DNA of 26,465 bases from RGIG8748 sp045578205 (GCA_045578205.1 JAZNJU010000109.1:1-26465), one strand, 5' to 3'; positions 18,201-25,447 are shown, counted from the stretch's first letter. Translations and numbers: made by a program. Notes: generated from the letters alone by a model not told the origin.

Positions 18201-18323
18201 TGTTATGACAAATTCATATGCAGGATATTTATCCACATTTGCAAAAGCAACCGGAAAAGTTGTAAAAAGCATAGCGACAAGAATCACACTTGCTATTACT
18301 TTGTTTAATTTTTTAGATATCAT
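15285..18323 (-). CDS. Secreted cohesin-like / helical-repeat rod / dockerin protein
   Basis: The start is ATG 18321-18323 (MISKKLNKV) because GGGGAGGG lies 8 bases upstream; an earlier in-frame TTG is part of that site. The 1012-residue product has a signal peptide, then a cohesin-like domain at about 30-205 (FVITADKTSVKTGDVLTITV, then GKILFTAL). About ten three-helix repeats of ~60-70 residues follow at roughly 210-862, with consensus IDxIG, then ARxAYxAL, then VTNxxxLxxAE. A ~70-residue beta-rich module comes next, where X modules sit in scaffoldins. The C-terminal dockerin has a degenerate first half (VVGNDSMITAMD) and a canonical second (DVNGDGKISVMD). It is 18 bases downstream of the small dockerin gene. 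It looks like a connector with a socket at one end and a plug at the other. Confidence 0.82.
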   Translation of the reverse strand: MISKKLNKVIASVILVAMLFTTFPVAFANVDKYPAYEFVITADKTSVKTGDVLTITVTTNGPLANASMIQYQIVFNPQQFKTTTARKTALDSTWFSGIEDGENFGAISTKPQLGLNPKTADLSPNATQQIFSLVFVDSAVSGETDDGEAYSLFVPESNTETTAVAGKILFTALTDIADVSDCFTVINAKNEYADETGSLKDNLTGTIVQLSETMAVQKVINLIDGIGSPVTYSSKAKIEEARAAYNAITKDSLKAQVTNFATLTAAEQALKVITDEMDRVKGLIDGLDSASATFEADIAAAETAFNALDIDAQAALTGYSEKIQSAKDTLAAIKKEAEDKAAAKVVEDKIEALFPVTLDSGDAITGAEEAYKALTDDQKAYVTNYAKISEAKDKLNTLIAQKEAAEDVSALIADIPEEITKDNVIEARNAIDSAKTSYDALGEAKDLVPAGDVAKLETALETIVIVEKAVKDAENMDKAIEALYPVTLNSGNAIIKAEEDFTALSSLAQSYVTKGQKLAEAREIYDTLVEEENEVQRIIGLIDALGSADDIDYGTYADILAEAKAVDEELKTLDSTLVDRFRVTNRNKLTEIIDKCLEIQESQERIDNVVEKIENLGEITLNSATDIDVVRGLYEELSESEKAMVGNYNVLKDAEDTLAKLEAEAEQEEIDRNKAAAVDALIGKIGDVSYTSESWKLISEAKQAYNALTEDQKGYVENFEELDAAEKTYLALEADFKAVDEVIKAIDKIGLVEYTQDCLERIQDAENLYSTLEERLKDRVTNAYMIDIAKANYESKKKDYEAVQEVIGKIDGIGDIDYTKETFELLTEVQNAFDALSEELQEKVTNKQALSDAWETYNSMKPVVSQKNDVVGYDGKHLTVVTNVPADMTVSFGTAAATVVDMDGVIYHVLITEEEISKEDVVVTDTVPQVMQLGNVVGNDSMITAMDAQAANQVAAKNTVDVFETDPMAFIRADVNGDGKISVMDALMIAKYAAGDDVKFRLAVGMMIVPVE

Positions 18324-18341
18324 CACGGTAACCCTCCCCAA

Positions 18342-18974
18342 TTATCTATTATTCACTGAAAATTCAGTACCATGCAGAAAATTATTTATTATGGCAACTG
18401 CATCTGATGTATCTACAATACTATCACCATTTACATTTGCTGCAATCTCGCCGTATAAAAATTCTTTTTTCTCATCATTCACTGTATAAGTAAAAACAGT
18501 GCCGTGCAGAAAATTATTTATAACCGCTACAGCATCCGATGTATCTACAATTCCGTCATTATTAACATCACCGTAGGTGAATGTTCCTGTGGGTGGATTT
18601 TCACCGCTTCCGCTTTCATCCACTACTGCATCAAGAGGAACATCGTTTGCACTCATTGTGGCGTAACCTATGTATATATCCAAAGGGTCTGTTCCCGAAT
18701 ACTTGAATTTGAAAGTGGCAACGCCCTCGGAAGATGCGGAAACCTGGTCCATGTGATGTATCCTGGAGGTGTCGTCAAATGCCTGGCTTATTGTGGTTCC
18801 GTCCGTGACAACGAGGATTGTGGTCTCCTCATTTGCACCGAATGTACTTGCATTTACGGTGACATCGGGTTTTTTCCACTCAACGGAAACCGTGTCCTTT
18901 GCCATAGCGGTGTTTGTGCAGATTGCAATCAGGACAAATGCACCCAAAAAAAGTTTTGAAAATGTTTTTTTCAT
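18342..18974 (-). CDS. Small secreted dockerin protein
   Basis: This 210-residue protein has a signal peptide cut near AMA (residue 25). Residues 27-118 are one beta-rich domain I do not recognise (VEWKKPDVTVNASTF...PLDIYIGYATM). A short Ser/Gly/Pro linker leads to a type I dockerin at 134-205. It has two calcium-loop halves: DVNNDGIVDTSD and NVNGDSIVDTSD, each followed by a helix ending INNFLHG. Positions 10 and 11, which set cohesin specificity, are Thr-Ser in both halves, so either could bind. The second loop has Asn at position 1 and Ser at position 6, mild deviations. First gene of the operon, with a good promoter 65 bases upstream. No enzyme motif is visible. Confidence 0.85.
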   Translation of the reverse strand: MKKTFSKLFLGAFVLIAICTNTAMAKDTVSVEWKKPDVTVNASTFGANEETTILVVTDGTTISQAFDDTSRIHHMDQVSASSEGVATFKFKYSGTDPLDIYIGYATMSANDVPLDAVVDESGSGENPPTGTFTYGDVNNDGIVDTSDAVAVINNFLHGTVFTYTVNDEKKEFLYGEIAANVNGDSIVDTSDAVAIINNFLHGTEFSVNNR

Positions 18975-19038
18975 ATTCTATCATACCTTTCGTGATTAAA
19001 AAAACAAATAAACTCCCAATTTCACACTATTATGTTCT

Positions 19039-19067
19039 ATTATATCTTTTTTCTGTTCAAAACACAA
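19039..19067 (-). promoter_or_regulatory. Sigma-A-type promoter of the cohesin/dockerin operon
   Basis: On the minus strand TTGTGT (19062-19067), a 17-base spacer and a perfect TATAAT (19039-19044) lie about 65 bases before the start codon of the small dockerin gene. No other promoter of similar quality is seen before the next two genes, which follow at 18 and 31 bases, so all three are probably one transcript. Confidence 0.7.
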
Positions 19068-19116
19068 TAGTTATTTGCGAAAAAAACACCGTTTTTCCTT
19101 TTTTGACATTTGACAC

Positions 19117-19151
19117 AAAAAAAAACGTGTTTTTTGTGCAAAAACACGTTT
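19117..19151 (-). terminator. Intrinsic terminator after the lytic transglycosylase gene
   Basis: AAACGTGTTTTT (19123-19134) and AAAAACACGTTT (19140-19151) form a 12-bp stem with a 5-base loop. On the minus strand it is followed by an uninterrupted T-run (19117-19125). The stem overlaps the gene's TGA stop codon. It separates the PBP-polA-coaE group from the cohesin/dockerin operon. Confidence 0.85.
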
Positions 19152-19717
19152 CATTTCTTGTAGATTTTCCTGTAAATCTCTGCCCTTTTCTGAACTTTCT
19201 TTACATAGGAATCTGTCTCTGCGAAAGGGATATCGGTCAGTACATTTGAGCCGTCGGAATATCTCTTGTCACTGAGCCACTTGTTCACATTGCCAAGCCC
19301 CGCGTTGTATGCAGCAATGGCTGTGGGAATATTGCCTCCGTACAAATCCACAAGATATCTCATGTATGCACAGCCTATGCGGATATTGATTTCGGGATTG
19401 CGCACATCTTCTTTTTTGGCTTCAATTCCGAGGTTTTCTATGCACCAAAAGGCAGTCTCATCCTTAATCTGCATAAGTCCGTGAGCATCCTTATGGCTTT
19501 TTGCTTGTTCTCTGAAACCGCTTTCTGCACTTATTATGCCCATCACAAGGTACGGATCAAGATTGAACTCATGTGAGATTTCCTCTATTTCATCCCTGTA
19601 ATTTAAGGGGTATAACCTTTTTGCGGCAGGTTCCAGACACAGCACCAGGCAAGCGGATATGACAACCGATGCAACAACTATGGCAAGCAGGCTCGTTTTC
19701 TTATTATACTTTGTCAT
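19151..19717 (-). CDS. Membrane-anchored lytic transglycosylase (SLT / LT family)
   Basis: I place the start at ATG 19715-19717 (MTKYNKKTS), 6 bases after GGAGG; an ATG four codons earlier includes that site. The 188-residue product has one N-terminal membrane helix (about 9-27), then a goose-lysozyme-like SLT domain: catalytic Glu65 in ISAESGFRE, then HGLMQI at 79-84, and the AYNAG motif near 138. It cleaves glycan strands of peptidoglycan to 1,6-anhydro products outside the membrane. The start overlaps the end of coaE by 14 bases, so translation is probably coupled. The order polA, coaE, transglycosylase recurs in Clostridia as I recall. Confidence 0.92.
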   Translation of the reverse strand: MTKYNKKTSLLAIVVASVVISACLVLCLEPAAKRLYPLNYRDEIEEISHEFNLDPYLVMGIISAESGFREQAKSHKDAHGLMQIKDETAFWCIENLGIEAKKEDVRNPEINIRIGCAYMRYLVDLYGGNIPTAIAAYNAGLGNVNKWLSDKRYSDGSNVLTDIPFAETDSYVKKVQKRAEIYRKIYKK

Positions 19718-20300
19718 AACTGCCTCCAAATACTTCGTATAATTTCTCTCTTAAGTCTTCGGGAGCCAAATCGTTGTAAAAAGCATAGTCACAACGCGAA
19801 AGGTAATAGTCCTCATCTTTCTGGTTTTCTATTCTTTTTCTTGCTTCCTCGTAACTTATCCGGTCTCGCTTTACAATACGGGCTATACGGCTCTGCTCCA
19901 TGCTGAGAACGCACACAGTCATAGTGCATATTCTGTGAAGTTCCGTTTCAAACAGCAAGGGAGCATCTATCACAATGTTTCTGTCCTTGTTTTGAGATAC
20001 GATTTCCTTTATTCTGCGCACAATATGCTTGTGGGTTATGGCGTTAAGGGTACTGAGTTTCTCTTTGTCGGAAAACACAATACTGCCCAGTTCTTTTCTT
20101 TTGAGGTTGCCGTCTGAGTCCACTATATCTTCGCCGAAAGCCTCTTTTATTTCGCCTATGCAATATGTACCCGGTGCACAGACTTCCCGCGCTACCAGAT
20201 CGGAATCTATTATTAAAAATCCTTTATGTTTAAAAAATTTGCATGCGGTGGTTTTTCCCGAACCCGAGCCGCCGGTAAGACCTATTATCACATTTTTCAC
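19704..20300 (-). CDS. coaE: Dephospho-CoA kinase
   Basis: This 198-residue protein is full length for CoaE. It catalyses the last step of coenzyme A synthesis, phosphorylating the ribose 3'-OH of dephospho-CoA with ATP in the cytoplasm. The P-loop GGSGSGKTT is at residues 10-18. DSDLVAREV follows near 33, and DAPLLFE, the CoA-binding segment, lies near 111. The lid region has RDRISYEEARKRI and the C-terminal part has QKDEDYYLSRCDYAFYND. It starts 11 bases after polA and overlaps the transglycosylase gene, consistent with one operon. Confidence 0.96.
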   Translation of the reverse strand: MKNVIIGLTGGSGSGKTTACKFFKHKGFLIIDSDLVAREVCAPGTYCIGEIKEAFGEDIVDSDGNLKRKELGSIVFSDKEKLSTLNAITHKHIVRRIKEIVSQNKDRNIVIDAPLLFETELHRICTMTVCVLSMEQSRIARIVKRDRISYEEARKRIENQKDEDYYLSRCDYAFYNDLAPEDLREKLYEVFGGSYDKV

Positions 20301-20311
20301 ATCCTTTGTAT

Positions 20312-22945
20312 TTATTTTGCATCATACCAACTTTTGCCGCTGTTTGCCTCTGCCACAAGGGGCACGCTAAGTTTTGCGGCACTTGTCATAGCCGATGTGA
20401 GAATCTGTGTAACTTCTCCGATTTCACTTTCGGGAGTTTCTATAATGAGTTCGTCGTGAACCTGCAGAATAAGTTTTGCCTGTAAACCTCTTTTACAAAG
20501 TTCATCGTGAACTTTTACCATGGCAATTTTGATGATATCTGCAGCACTGCCCTGAATAGGCGTATTTCGCACCATACGCTCACCTGCCGAACGAATCATA
20601 AAGTTTGAAGAATTGACTTCGGCTATGGTACGGCGTCTTGAAAACATAGTTTCCACATAGCCCTTTTCCTTGGCTTCTTCGATTATGGTGTCCATATAAC
20701 GTTTAACGCCTTTGTATTTGTCAAAATAATTTTGGATATAATCCCTTGCCTCTTTCACGCTTATTCCAAGGTCCTTTGCAAGAGAAAACTCGCCCATTCC
20801 GTACACTATTCCGAAATTGACGGTTTTTGCGTGACTTCTCATAGTTGGTGTTACATCGTCTATATCCACGCCAAACACACCCGAAGCAGTAAGGGAATGT
20901 ACATCCACACCCTGTGAAAATGCTTTGGTGAGTTCTTCGTCTCCCGATATGTGTGCAAGAACGCGCAATTCTATCTGGGAATAGTCCGCATCCACCAGGA
21001 CACAACCGGGACGGGCAATGAACATTTTTCTTATTTCTCTGCCAAGTTCTGTACGCACGGGTATATTCTGCAGATTGGGTTCTGTGGAACTTATTCTTCC
21101 GGTAACGGTAACAGTTTGGTTGAATTTTGAGTAAATCCTGCCCGTATCAGAATCGATTACAGCCAAAAGTCCCTCGCCGTAAGTGGATTTTAGTTTAGCA
21201 AGTTGTCTGAATTCCAGAATTTTTTGAACTATTTCATGTTCCGCAGACAGTTTTTCCAGAACTTCCGCATTGGTAGAGTAGCCTGTTTTTGTCTTTTTGC
21301 CTGATTTCAATCCAAGTTTTTCGAACAGAATTACCCCCAGTTGCTTGGGAGAATTTATGTTAAACCTCTCTCCTGCCAGAGTGTATATTTCATCTTCGAG
21401 AATATCTATGCTATGTTTTAATTTTTCGTTGAAATCACAGAGTTTTTGCCTGTCTGCAAGGAAACCTTCAATTTCCATGGATGCAAGAACTTTTATGAGA
21501 GGAAGTTCTATGCCGTAGAGAAGTTCTTCCTGATGCGCCTTTCTTACTTCTTCCTCTTCGTATTCTTTTATGAGAGTTTGAGCCGTAAGAGTCTGCGAAA
21601 GATAACTTTTGAGTTCATCCTCCGTTAAATCCAATACGGTTTTCTGCTTCTTTCCCGTACCGAAAATTTCTTTTTCGTCTTTGAGATTTGCAGAAAGAAA
21701 GTCCATTGCAACGCTGCTGACATCATATGAACTTTTGAGCGGGTTTAGTATATACGCACCCACTCCCGTGTCAAAATAGTTACCGCAATAGCCGACACCG
21801 TAGTTATTAAGAAGAACAATATCCGCCTTTACATCGGATGAAATTTTTAAGATATCTTCCGATTCCATAACGGGTTTAACCGCATTTGCAACAAAAGAGC
21901 CAAAGCCCTCGGCATAGTATATTTTCTTATCCAGAACAAAGGCAAGAGCGCAGATTTCCCCATCACTTACAAAAAGTCTGTAGCAGAATTCTTTGCATTC
22001 AGAAAGCAATGTCTCACAATCGGAAATATGGTCTAAAATTTGAGCGGGATAAAACTCTATTGATTTGTTCTGCACATCGCCGCCGAGTTTTTTGAGAAAT
22101 ACCGAAAATTCAAGGTTGGTGTAAAGTTCCGCCAGTCTCTGGGTATTGTAGGGTTTAACCGACGCATCCTCAACCGAAAATTCCAGAGGCACGTTTGTGT
22201 CTATGGTGCACAGCCTCTTGCTAAGGTATGCCATATCCCTGCCATCTTCAAGTTTTTGTCTTGCGGCAGGCTTTACAATGCTGTCTTGGAGGTTTTCGTA
22301 GAGATTTTCCACAGACCCGAACTTTCTTATATACTCAAATGCGGATTTCTCTCCTATCCCCTTGACACCGGGAACGTTGTCGGAACTGTCTCCCATAAGA
22401 CCTTTTACATCTATAAACTGAAGCGGAGTAATTCCGTATTCATCTTCAAAATCATCAGCATCAATTTCTCTGGTTTCCGTAGCACCTCCGCGGGTTACGG
22501 TAAGAAGTACCTTGGTTGTGTCCGTAACAAGTTGCAGGTCATCCTTGTCGCCGGTTAATATGAAGCACTCTATCTCTTCCTTTTTGCACATTGCGCTCAC
22601 TGTACCTATGATGTCGTCCGCCTCGTAACCCTCTTTTTCAAGTATGGTTACATTCATTGCAGAGAGAATCTCCTTTAAAACAGGCATCTGCATTGCAAGT
22701 TCAGAGGGCATGCCCTTACGCTGAGCCTTGTATTTATCGTACATTTTGTGGCGGAATGTGGGTGCCTTGAGGTCAAATGCAACTGCCACGTATTCGGGTT
22801 GCATTTCCTCTGTGTGCTTTAGTAATATGTTCAGAAACCCGTAGATTCCGTTTGTGTACATGCCGTCTTTGGTACTGAGAAGTTTTATTCCGTAAAATGC
22901 ACGGTTTATTATGCTGTTTCCGTCTACTATGAGAAACTTTTTCAT
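20312..22945 (-). CDS. polA: DNA polymerase I
   Basis: This 877-residue, full-length family A polymerase starts at ATG after AGAGGTGA. Residues 1-290 are the 5'-3' exonuclease (FLIVDGNSIINRAFYG; YEADDIIGT; GLMGDSSDNVPGVKGIGEK). Residues ~295-470 are the proofreading-exonuclease fold, but the Asp-x-Glu pair is absent at its start (FCYRLFVSDGEI), so proofreading is probably lost, as in other Firmicutes. The polymerase domain carries motif A DADYSQIELR (~651), the O-helix RSHAKTVNFGIVYG (~705), and motif C QVHDEL (~830). It fills gaps and removes RNA primers. It follows a PBP gene by 74 bases and precedes coaE. Confidence 0.97.
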   Translation of the reverse strand: MKKFLIVDGNSIINRAFYGIKLLSTKDGMYTNGIYGFLNILLKHTEEMQPEYVAVAFDLKAPTFRHKMYDKYKAQRKGMPSELAMQMPVLKEILSAMNVTILEKEGYEADDIIGTVSAMCKKEEIECFILTGDKDDLQLVTDTTKVLLTVTRGGATETREIDADDFEDEYGITPLQFIDVKGLMGDSSDNVPGVKGIGEKSAFEYIRKFGSVENLYENLQDSIVKPAARQKLEDGRDMAYLSKRLCTIDTNVPLEFSVEDASVKPYNTQRLAELYTNLEFSVFLKKLGGDVQNKSIEFYPAQILDHISDCETLLSECKEFCYRLFVSDGEICALAFVLDKKIYYAEGFGSFVANAVKPVMESEDILKISSDVKADIVLLNNYGVGYCGNYFDTGVGAYILNPLKSSYDVSSVAMDFLSANLKDEKEIFGTGKKQKTVLDLTEDELKSYLSQTLTAQTLIKEYEEEEVRKAHQEELLYGIELPLIKVLASMEIEGFLADRQKLCDFNEKLKHSIDILEDEIYTLAGERFNINSPKQLGVILFEKLGLKSGKKTKTGYSTNAEVLEKLSAEHEIVQKILEFRQLAKLKSTYGEGLLAVIDSDTGRIYSKFNQTVTVTGRISSTEPNLQNIPVRTELGREIRKMFIARPGCVLVDADYSQIELRVLAHISGDEELTKAFSQGVDVHSLTASGVFGVDIDDVTPTMRSHAKTVNFGIVYGMGEFSLAKDLGISVKEARDYIQNYFDKYKGVKRYMDTIIEEAKEKGYVETMFSRRRTIAEVNSSNFMIRSAGERMVRNTPIQGSAADIIKIAMVKVHDELCKRGLQAKLILQVHDELIIETPESEIGEVTQILTSAMTSAAKLSVPLVAEANSGKSWYDAK

Positions 22946-23019
22946 TTAGCGTCACCTCTGTAGTATTCGCTTACATTCATTTCATATGAAATCAGTATAT
23001 CACAATTTCCACGCAATTT

Positions 23020-24519
23020 CTACCCCAAAGGATAAATTTTAATTATTTCCTCCGCTATTTCACCAAATATCGGTGCCGCACTTCCTGATCCGCTTCCGCC
23101 GTTTTCCACAAGTACCGCCATTGCATATTTTGGGTTTTCCCCCGGGAAAAATCCGCAAAACCAGCCGTGAACAAGGGTTTTGCCGTCCTTTAACCAGCCC
23201 GTCTCCGCTGTTCCCGTTTTTCCCGATACATTGGCAGGATTTTTGCAAAGGCTTCTGCCCGTTCCCGACAGAACGGTTTGAGCCATACATTCTTTTACAT
23301 AAGCAGATGCAAGAGGACTTATTACCCTGCGGTATTGCTCTCTCTCCAAAAGATTTTTGGTGTTTCCGCCCACATCTCTTGTGGCCGATACGAGGTCAAC
23401 CCTGCCGCAAAGGCCGTCGTTTGCAATAATACACACCATATTTGCAACCTGAAGCGGCGTGAGGAGAATGTCTCCCTGCCCAATGGAAAGGTTCAGTGTA
23501 TCACCTTGAGATTCACCCCTTTGCGGTATATACCCCCTGCTTTCTCCAAGACCGTCCACTCCATGCAGTACGGTGTCACCCAAACCGAATCTCCGTGCGG
23601 TATCGAGAATTTTGTCGCTCCCCAAATCCAGACCCATGGTATAAAATGCTCCGTTGCAGGATTGAGAAAAACTGTCTTTCCATGAAACCGTTCCGTGACC
23701 GTCTGCCTTGTGACAATTGAAAGTAAGATCGCCAAGATGCAGAGCACCGCTGCAGTTGTAGTAACTTCGAAGCCTTGCATTTTCAACAGCAGATGAAAAG
23801 GTGATTATTTTGAATATACTGCCTGCGTTGTAAGGCATAAGACACCTGTTGAGAAACTCTCCGCCGTCTGAGGAAAGATATTTTCCGATATTGTTCTGTT
23901 CGTAATTCGGCGAACTTGCCATTGCCAGCACATCGAAAGTTTCCGTATCCAGAATAACAACCGCACCTGTCACTCCGTGGTTTGCAAGAGAGTTTTCGGC
24001 AATCCTCTGGATGTGGCTGTCCAGAGTGAGAACTATGCTGTTGCATTCATATTCTTCATCTATAAAACTTATGCCCATTGCCTCGATTATACGTCCGTCG
24101 GCAGTTTTTACAACATTCACACTATCTTTGCCAAGGCCCGTCAACAGGGAATCAAAACATTTTTCAAGGCCGTACACCCCCCTGCCCTCGGAATCCAGAT
24201 ATCCAACAAGGTGACGGGCAACACTGTCATAACTGTAGCGTACAGGCAGGGGAATGATTTCGGTGCCGTCATTTTTGTTCATAACTCCGTTCTCATCAAG
24301 GCGCATAGTATCTGTGTGAGATTCCACAAGGGGAATCGAGTTTCTGTCGTAAATCTTACCGCGGTGGTTTTTCACCACAATATTGTCCTTTCTTTGCATA
24401 ACCGCATTTCGGATGTATTCATCTCCTTTTATAAAGCAGATTGACGTGCACGAAAAAACAAGAAGCAACGCACATATGGCGAATACTCCCAGAATGAAAT
24501 CCAGTCTTTTTGTTCTCAT
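23020..24519 (-). CDS. Class B penicillin-binding protein (peptidoglycan transpeptidase)
   Basis: The preferred start is ATG 24517-24519 (MRTKRLDFILG), 7 bases after GGGTGA. Longer readings run into a terminator hairpin and lack a ribosome binding site. The 499-residue protein has one N-terminal membrane helix (FILGVFAICALLLVFSC), a short pedestal (NHRGKIYDRN, GVYGLEKCFDSLL), then a transpeptidase domain. Its active-site triad is S-I-F-K (Ser about 234), S-C-N (about 286) and K-T-G-T (about 434). It lacks the PASTA tail of SpoVD. It cross-links peptidoglycan; whether it serves elongation, division or sporulation is not clear. It resembles the compact PbpA-like group paired with an FtsW/RodA flippase elsewhere. 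Confidence 0.9.
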   Translation of the reverse strand: MRTKRLDFILGVFAICALLLVFSCTSICFIKGDEYIRNAVMQRKDNIVVKNHRGKIYDRNSIPLVESHTDTMRLDENGVMNKNDGTEIIPLPVRYSYDSVARHLVGYLDSEGRGVYGLEKCFDSLLTGLGKDSVNVVKTADGRIIEAMGISFIDEEYECNSIVLTLDSHIQRIAENSLANHGVTGAVVILDTETFDVLAMASSPNYEQNNIGKYLSSDGGEFLNRCLMPYNAGSIFKIITFSSAVENARLRSYYNCSGALHLGDLTFNCHKADGHGTVSWKDSFSQSCNGAFYTMGLDLGSDKILDTARRFGLGDTVLHGVDGLGESRGYIPQRGESQGDTLNLSIGQGDILLTPLQVANMVCIIANDGLCGRVDLVSATRDVGGNTKNLLEREQYRRVISPLASAYVKECMAQTVLSGTGRSLCKNPANVSGKTGTAETGWLKDGKTLVHGWFCGFFPGENPKYAMAVLVENGGSGSGSAAPIFGEIAEEIIKIYPLG

Positions 24520-24572
24520 AGTATCACCCGAAGGTATTTTTTGCATAATCGGGGTTTTTATTCTCTCTAAGC

Positions 24573-24607
24573 AAAAACACGCCACGGCTTTGCCGTAGCG
24601 TGTTTTT
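24573..24607 (-). terminator. Hairpin terminator, copy 1 of a repeated 35-bp hairpin
   Basis: AAAACACGCCACGGC, loop TTT, then GCCGTAGCGTGTTTT: a 15-bp stem with one mismatch. The minus strand ends in TTTTTG, so it can terminate leftward transcripts from hicBA before the PBP gene. The same 35 bases recur in the same orientation at 25789-25823. Directly to its right, the minus strand carries CTCCGCCA, which resembles the 3' end of a serine tRNA. Confidence 0.75.
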
Positions 24608-24652
24608 TGTGGCGGAGACGAAATGTACATTTAGAGTTTCACTTCCGCAAAA

Positions 24653-24871
24653 TTACAATAGTTTTAAAAAATCCTCCAAATCTATTCCTGCCATGCTAAG
24701 AATACTCTTTAAAGTTCCTTTGGCAATTTCGTCATGATTTGGTATAATAACAACTTTTGAACCACTTGAATATTTCATGTGACTGCCTTTTTGGCTTACA
24801 AATTCAAAACCAAATTTTTTAAGGACATCAATAATGTCTTTGGGTGGTAGCACAGGATATTTAGAACCCAT
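24653..24871 (-). CDS. hicA: HicA-family mRNA interferase toxin
   Basis: This 72-residue protein is full length for HicA. It has the double-stranded-RNA-binding-like fold: PPKDIIDVLKKFGFEFVSQ, the catalytic G-S-H-M-K-Y motif with its His, then VVIIPNHDEIAKGTLKSIL. HicA cuts mRNA and slows growth until neutralised by HicB. Its ATG shares an A with the hicB stop (TAATG), so the pair is translationally coupled, antitoxin first. It is followed by a small stem (GCGGA/TCCGC, 24612-24648) and the repeated terminator hairpin. Confidence 0.92.
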   Translation of the reverse strand: MGSKYPVLPPKDIIDVLKKFGFEFVSQKGSHMKYSSGSKVVIIPNHDEIAKGTLKSILSMAGIDLEDFLKLL

Positions 24872-25077
24872 TATACTGCGACCTCCATAGTTGTAACATA
24901 TATTTCGCTTTGTGTATTTTCATGGGTGTTGTTTTCATAGTATAAGGAGAGTGCTTCACGTAAATTTTCAATGCTTTCGTTTATGGTTTTTCCCTGTGAT
25001 GCAACACTGCTTTCTATATCTGTTGCTACATACCAATTATCTTCTTTTTGAATAATAACCGTACATTTAATTGACAT
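24871..25077 (-). CDS. hicB: HicB-family antitoxin, short form
   Basis: This 68-residue protein has the partial RNase-H-like fold of HicB: CTVIIQKEDNWYVATDIESS, then VASQGKTINESIENLREALSLYYE. It ends soon after, with no ribbon-helix-helix or HTH domain, so unlike long HicB proteins it probably cannot bind an operator alone. AGAGAGGTGT lies just before the ATG. A TTGTAT/TATAAT promoter lies directly upstream, in the duplicated block. The adjacent XRE regulator could supply transcriptional control. Confidence 0.88.
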   Translation of the reverse strand: MSIKCTVIIQKEDNWYVATDIESSVASQGKTINESIENLREALSLYYENNTHENTQSEIYVTTMEVAV

Positions 25078-25110
25078 AAATACACCTCTCTTTGCTAATT
25101 TGTTTTCTAT

Positions 25111-25139
25111 ATTATATCATTAAAATGTAAAAAATACAA
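25111..25139 (-). promoter_or_regulatory. Promoter of hicBA, inside duplicated block copy 1
   Basis: On the minus strand TTGTAT (25134-25139), a 17-base spacer and TATAAT (25111-25116). The identical pair with the same spacing recurs at 26198-26226 before the nucleotidyltransferase gene. It lies just after the stop of the 77-residue gene, so hicBA can be made independently of that gene. Confidence 0.7.
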
Positions 25140-25379
25140 TACAATGTTTCAAAAATCATGCCTTGTGCCACAGTCGATATTATTCTCTTCCAATACGCAG
25201 ACAATTTCTTCTATTGCATCAAAATCAGAGAGGGACTCGTCTGCTATTATTTTCTTAATTTTCTCAAGTATTATAATTGCGTTTGTGTCGGCAATGTTGT
25301 TATAGTCTATTGTATTATCTTCAAATACTTTTTGGACTAATTCTGCTATGTGGTTTTGGATAAGTTCGAGTTTTATGTT
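25111..25379. repeat. Duplicated block copy 1 (promoter plus 77-residue gene)
   Basis: This block matches 26198-26465. The coding part differs at only a handful of positions over ~230 bases; the promoter part is more diverged but keeps -35, -10 and spacing. Similarity continues leftward to the ribosome binding site (AGAGGTGT) of the gene that follows each copy. It is cut by the right window edge in copy 2, so the true length is unknown. Confidence 0.9.
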
Positions 25380-25382
25380 CAT
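25149..25382 (-). CDS. Small protein of unknown function, copy 1 of a duplicated gene
   Basis: This 77-residue acidic, mainly helical protein begins MNIKLELIQNHIAELVQKVF, has a middle stretch IIILEKIKKIIADESLSDFDA, and ends in a motif-like EEIVCVLEENNIDCGTRHDF. There is no signal peptide or membrane helix, and I do not recognise a named family. A nearly identical second copy lies at the right window edge. In both places it is encoded directly upstream of a toxin-antitoxin-like module. It diverges from an XRE regulator across a 111-base region with paired operators. The strict conservation of the C-terminal end suggests it is functional rather than spurious. Confidence 0.75.
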   Translation of the reverse strand: MNIKLELIQNHIAELVQKVFEDNTIDYNNIADTNAIIILEKIKKIIADESLSDFDAIEEIVCVLEENNIDCGTRHDF

Positions 25383-25398
25383 TTACAACATCTTCCTC

Positions 25399-25426
25399 TT
25401 GTCTCGTTTTTACAACCGATTATAAC
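25399..25426 (+). promoter_or_regulatory. Candidate promoter of the XRE gene, overlapping the opposite promoter
   Basis: TTGTCT (25399-25404), a 16-base spacer and TATAAC (25421-25426). Its -35 lies inside the left operator copy (25399-25411), and its -10 overlaps the leftward promoter's -10. RNA polymerase could occupy only one of the two at a time. Confidence 0.5.
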
Positions 25427-25447
25427 ATAGTTTTGAGTTAAAATCAA
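25419..25447 (-). promoter_or_regulatory. Sigma-A-type promoter of the 77-residue gene
   Basis: On the minus strand TTGATT (25442-25447), a 17-base spacer and a perfect TATAAT (25419-25424). Transcription would start near 25412, at the edge of the left operator copy, so a bound repressor would block it. Confidence 0.7.

Noticed and set aside
24520..24630. N-terminal extension of the PBP reading frame up to 24630
   Set aside because: The extension translates the repeated terminator hairpin, as does the tail of the truncated HEPN frame, and has no ribosome binding site. The start at 24519 has one.
25158..25340. Plus-strand 60-codon frame, repeated at 26245-26427
   Set aside because: It is the antisense of the duplicated 77-residue gene and recurs only because that gene is duplicated; no ribosome binding site.
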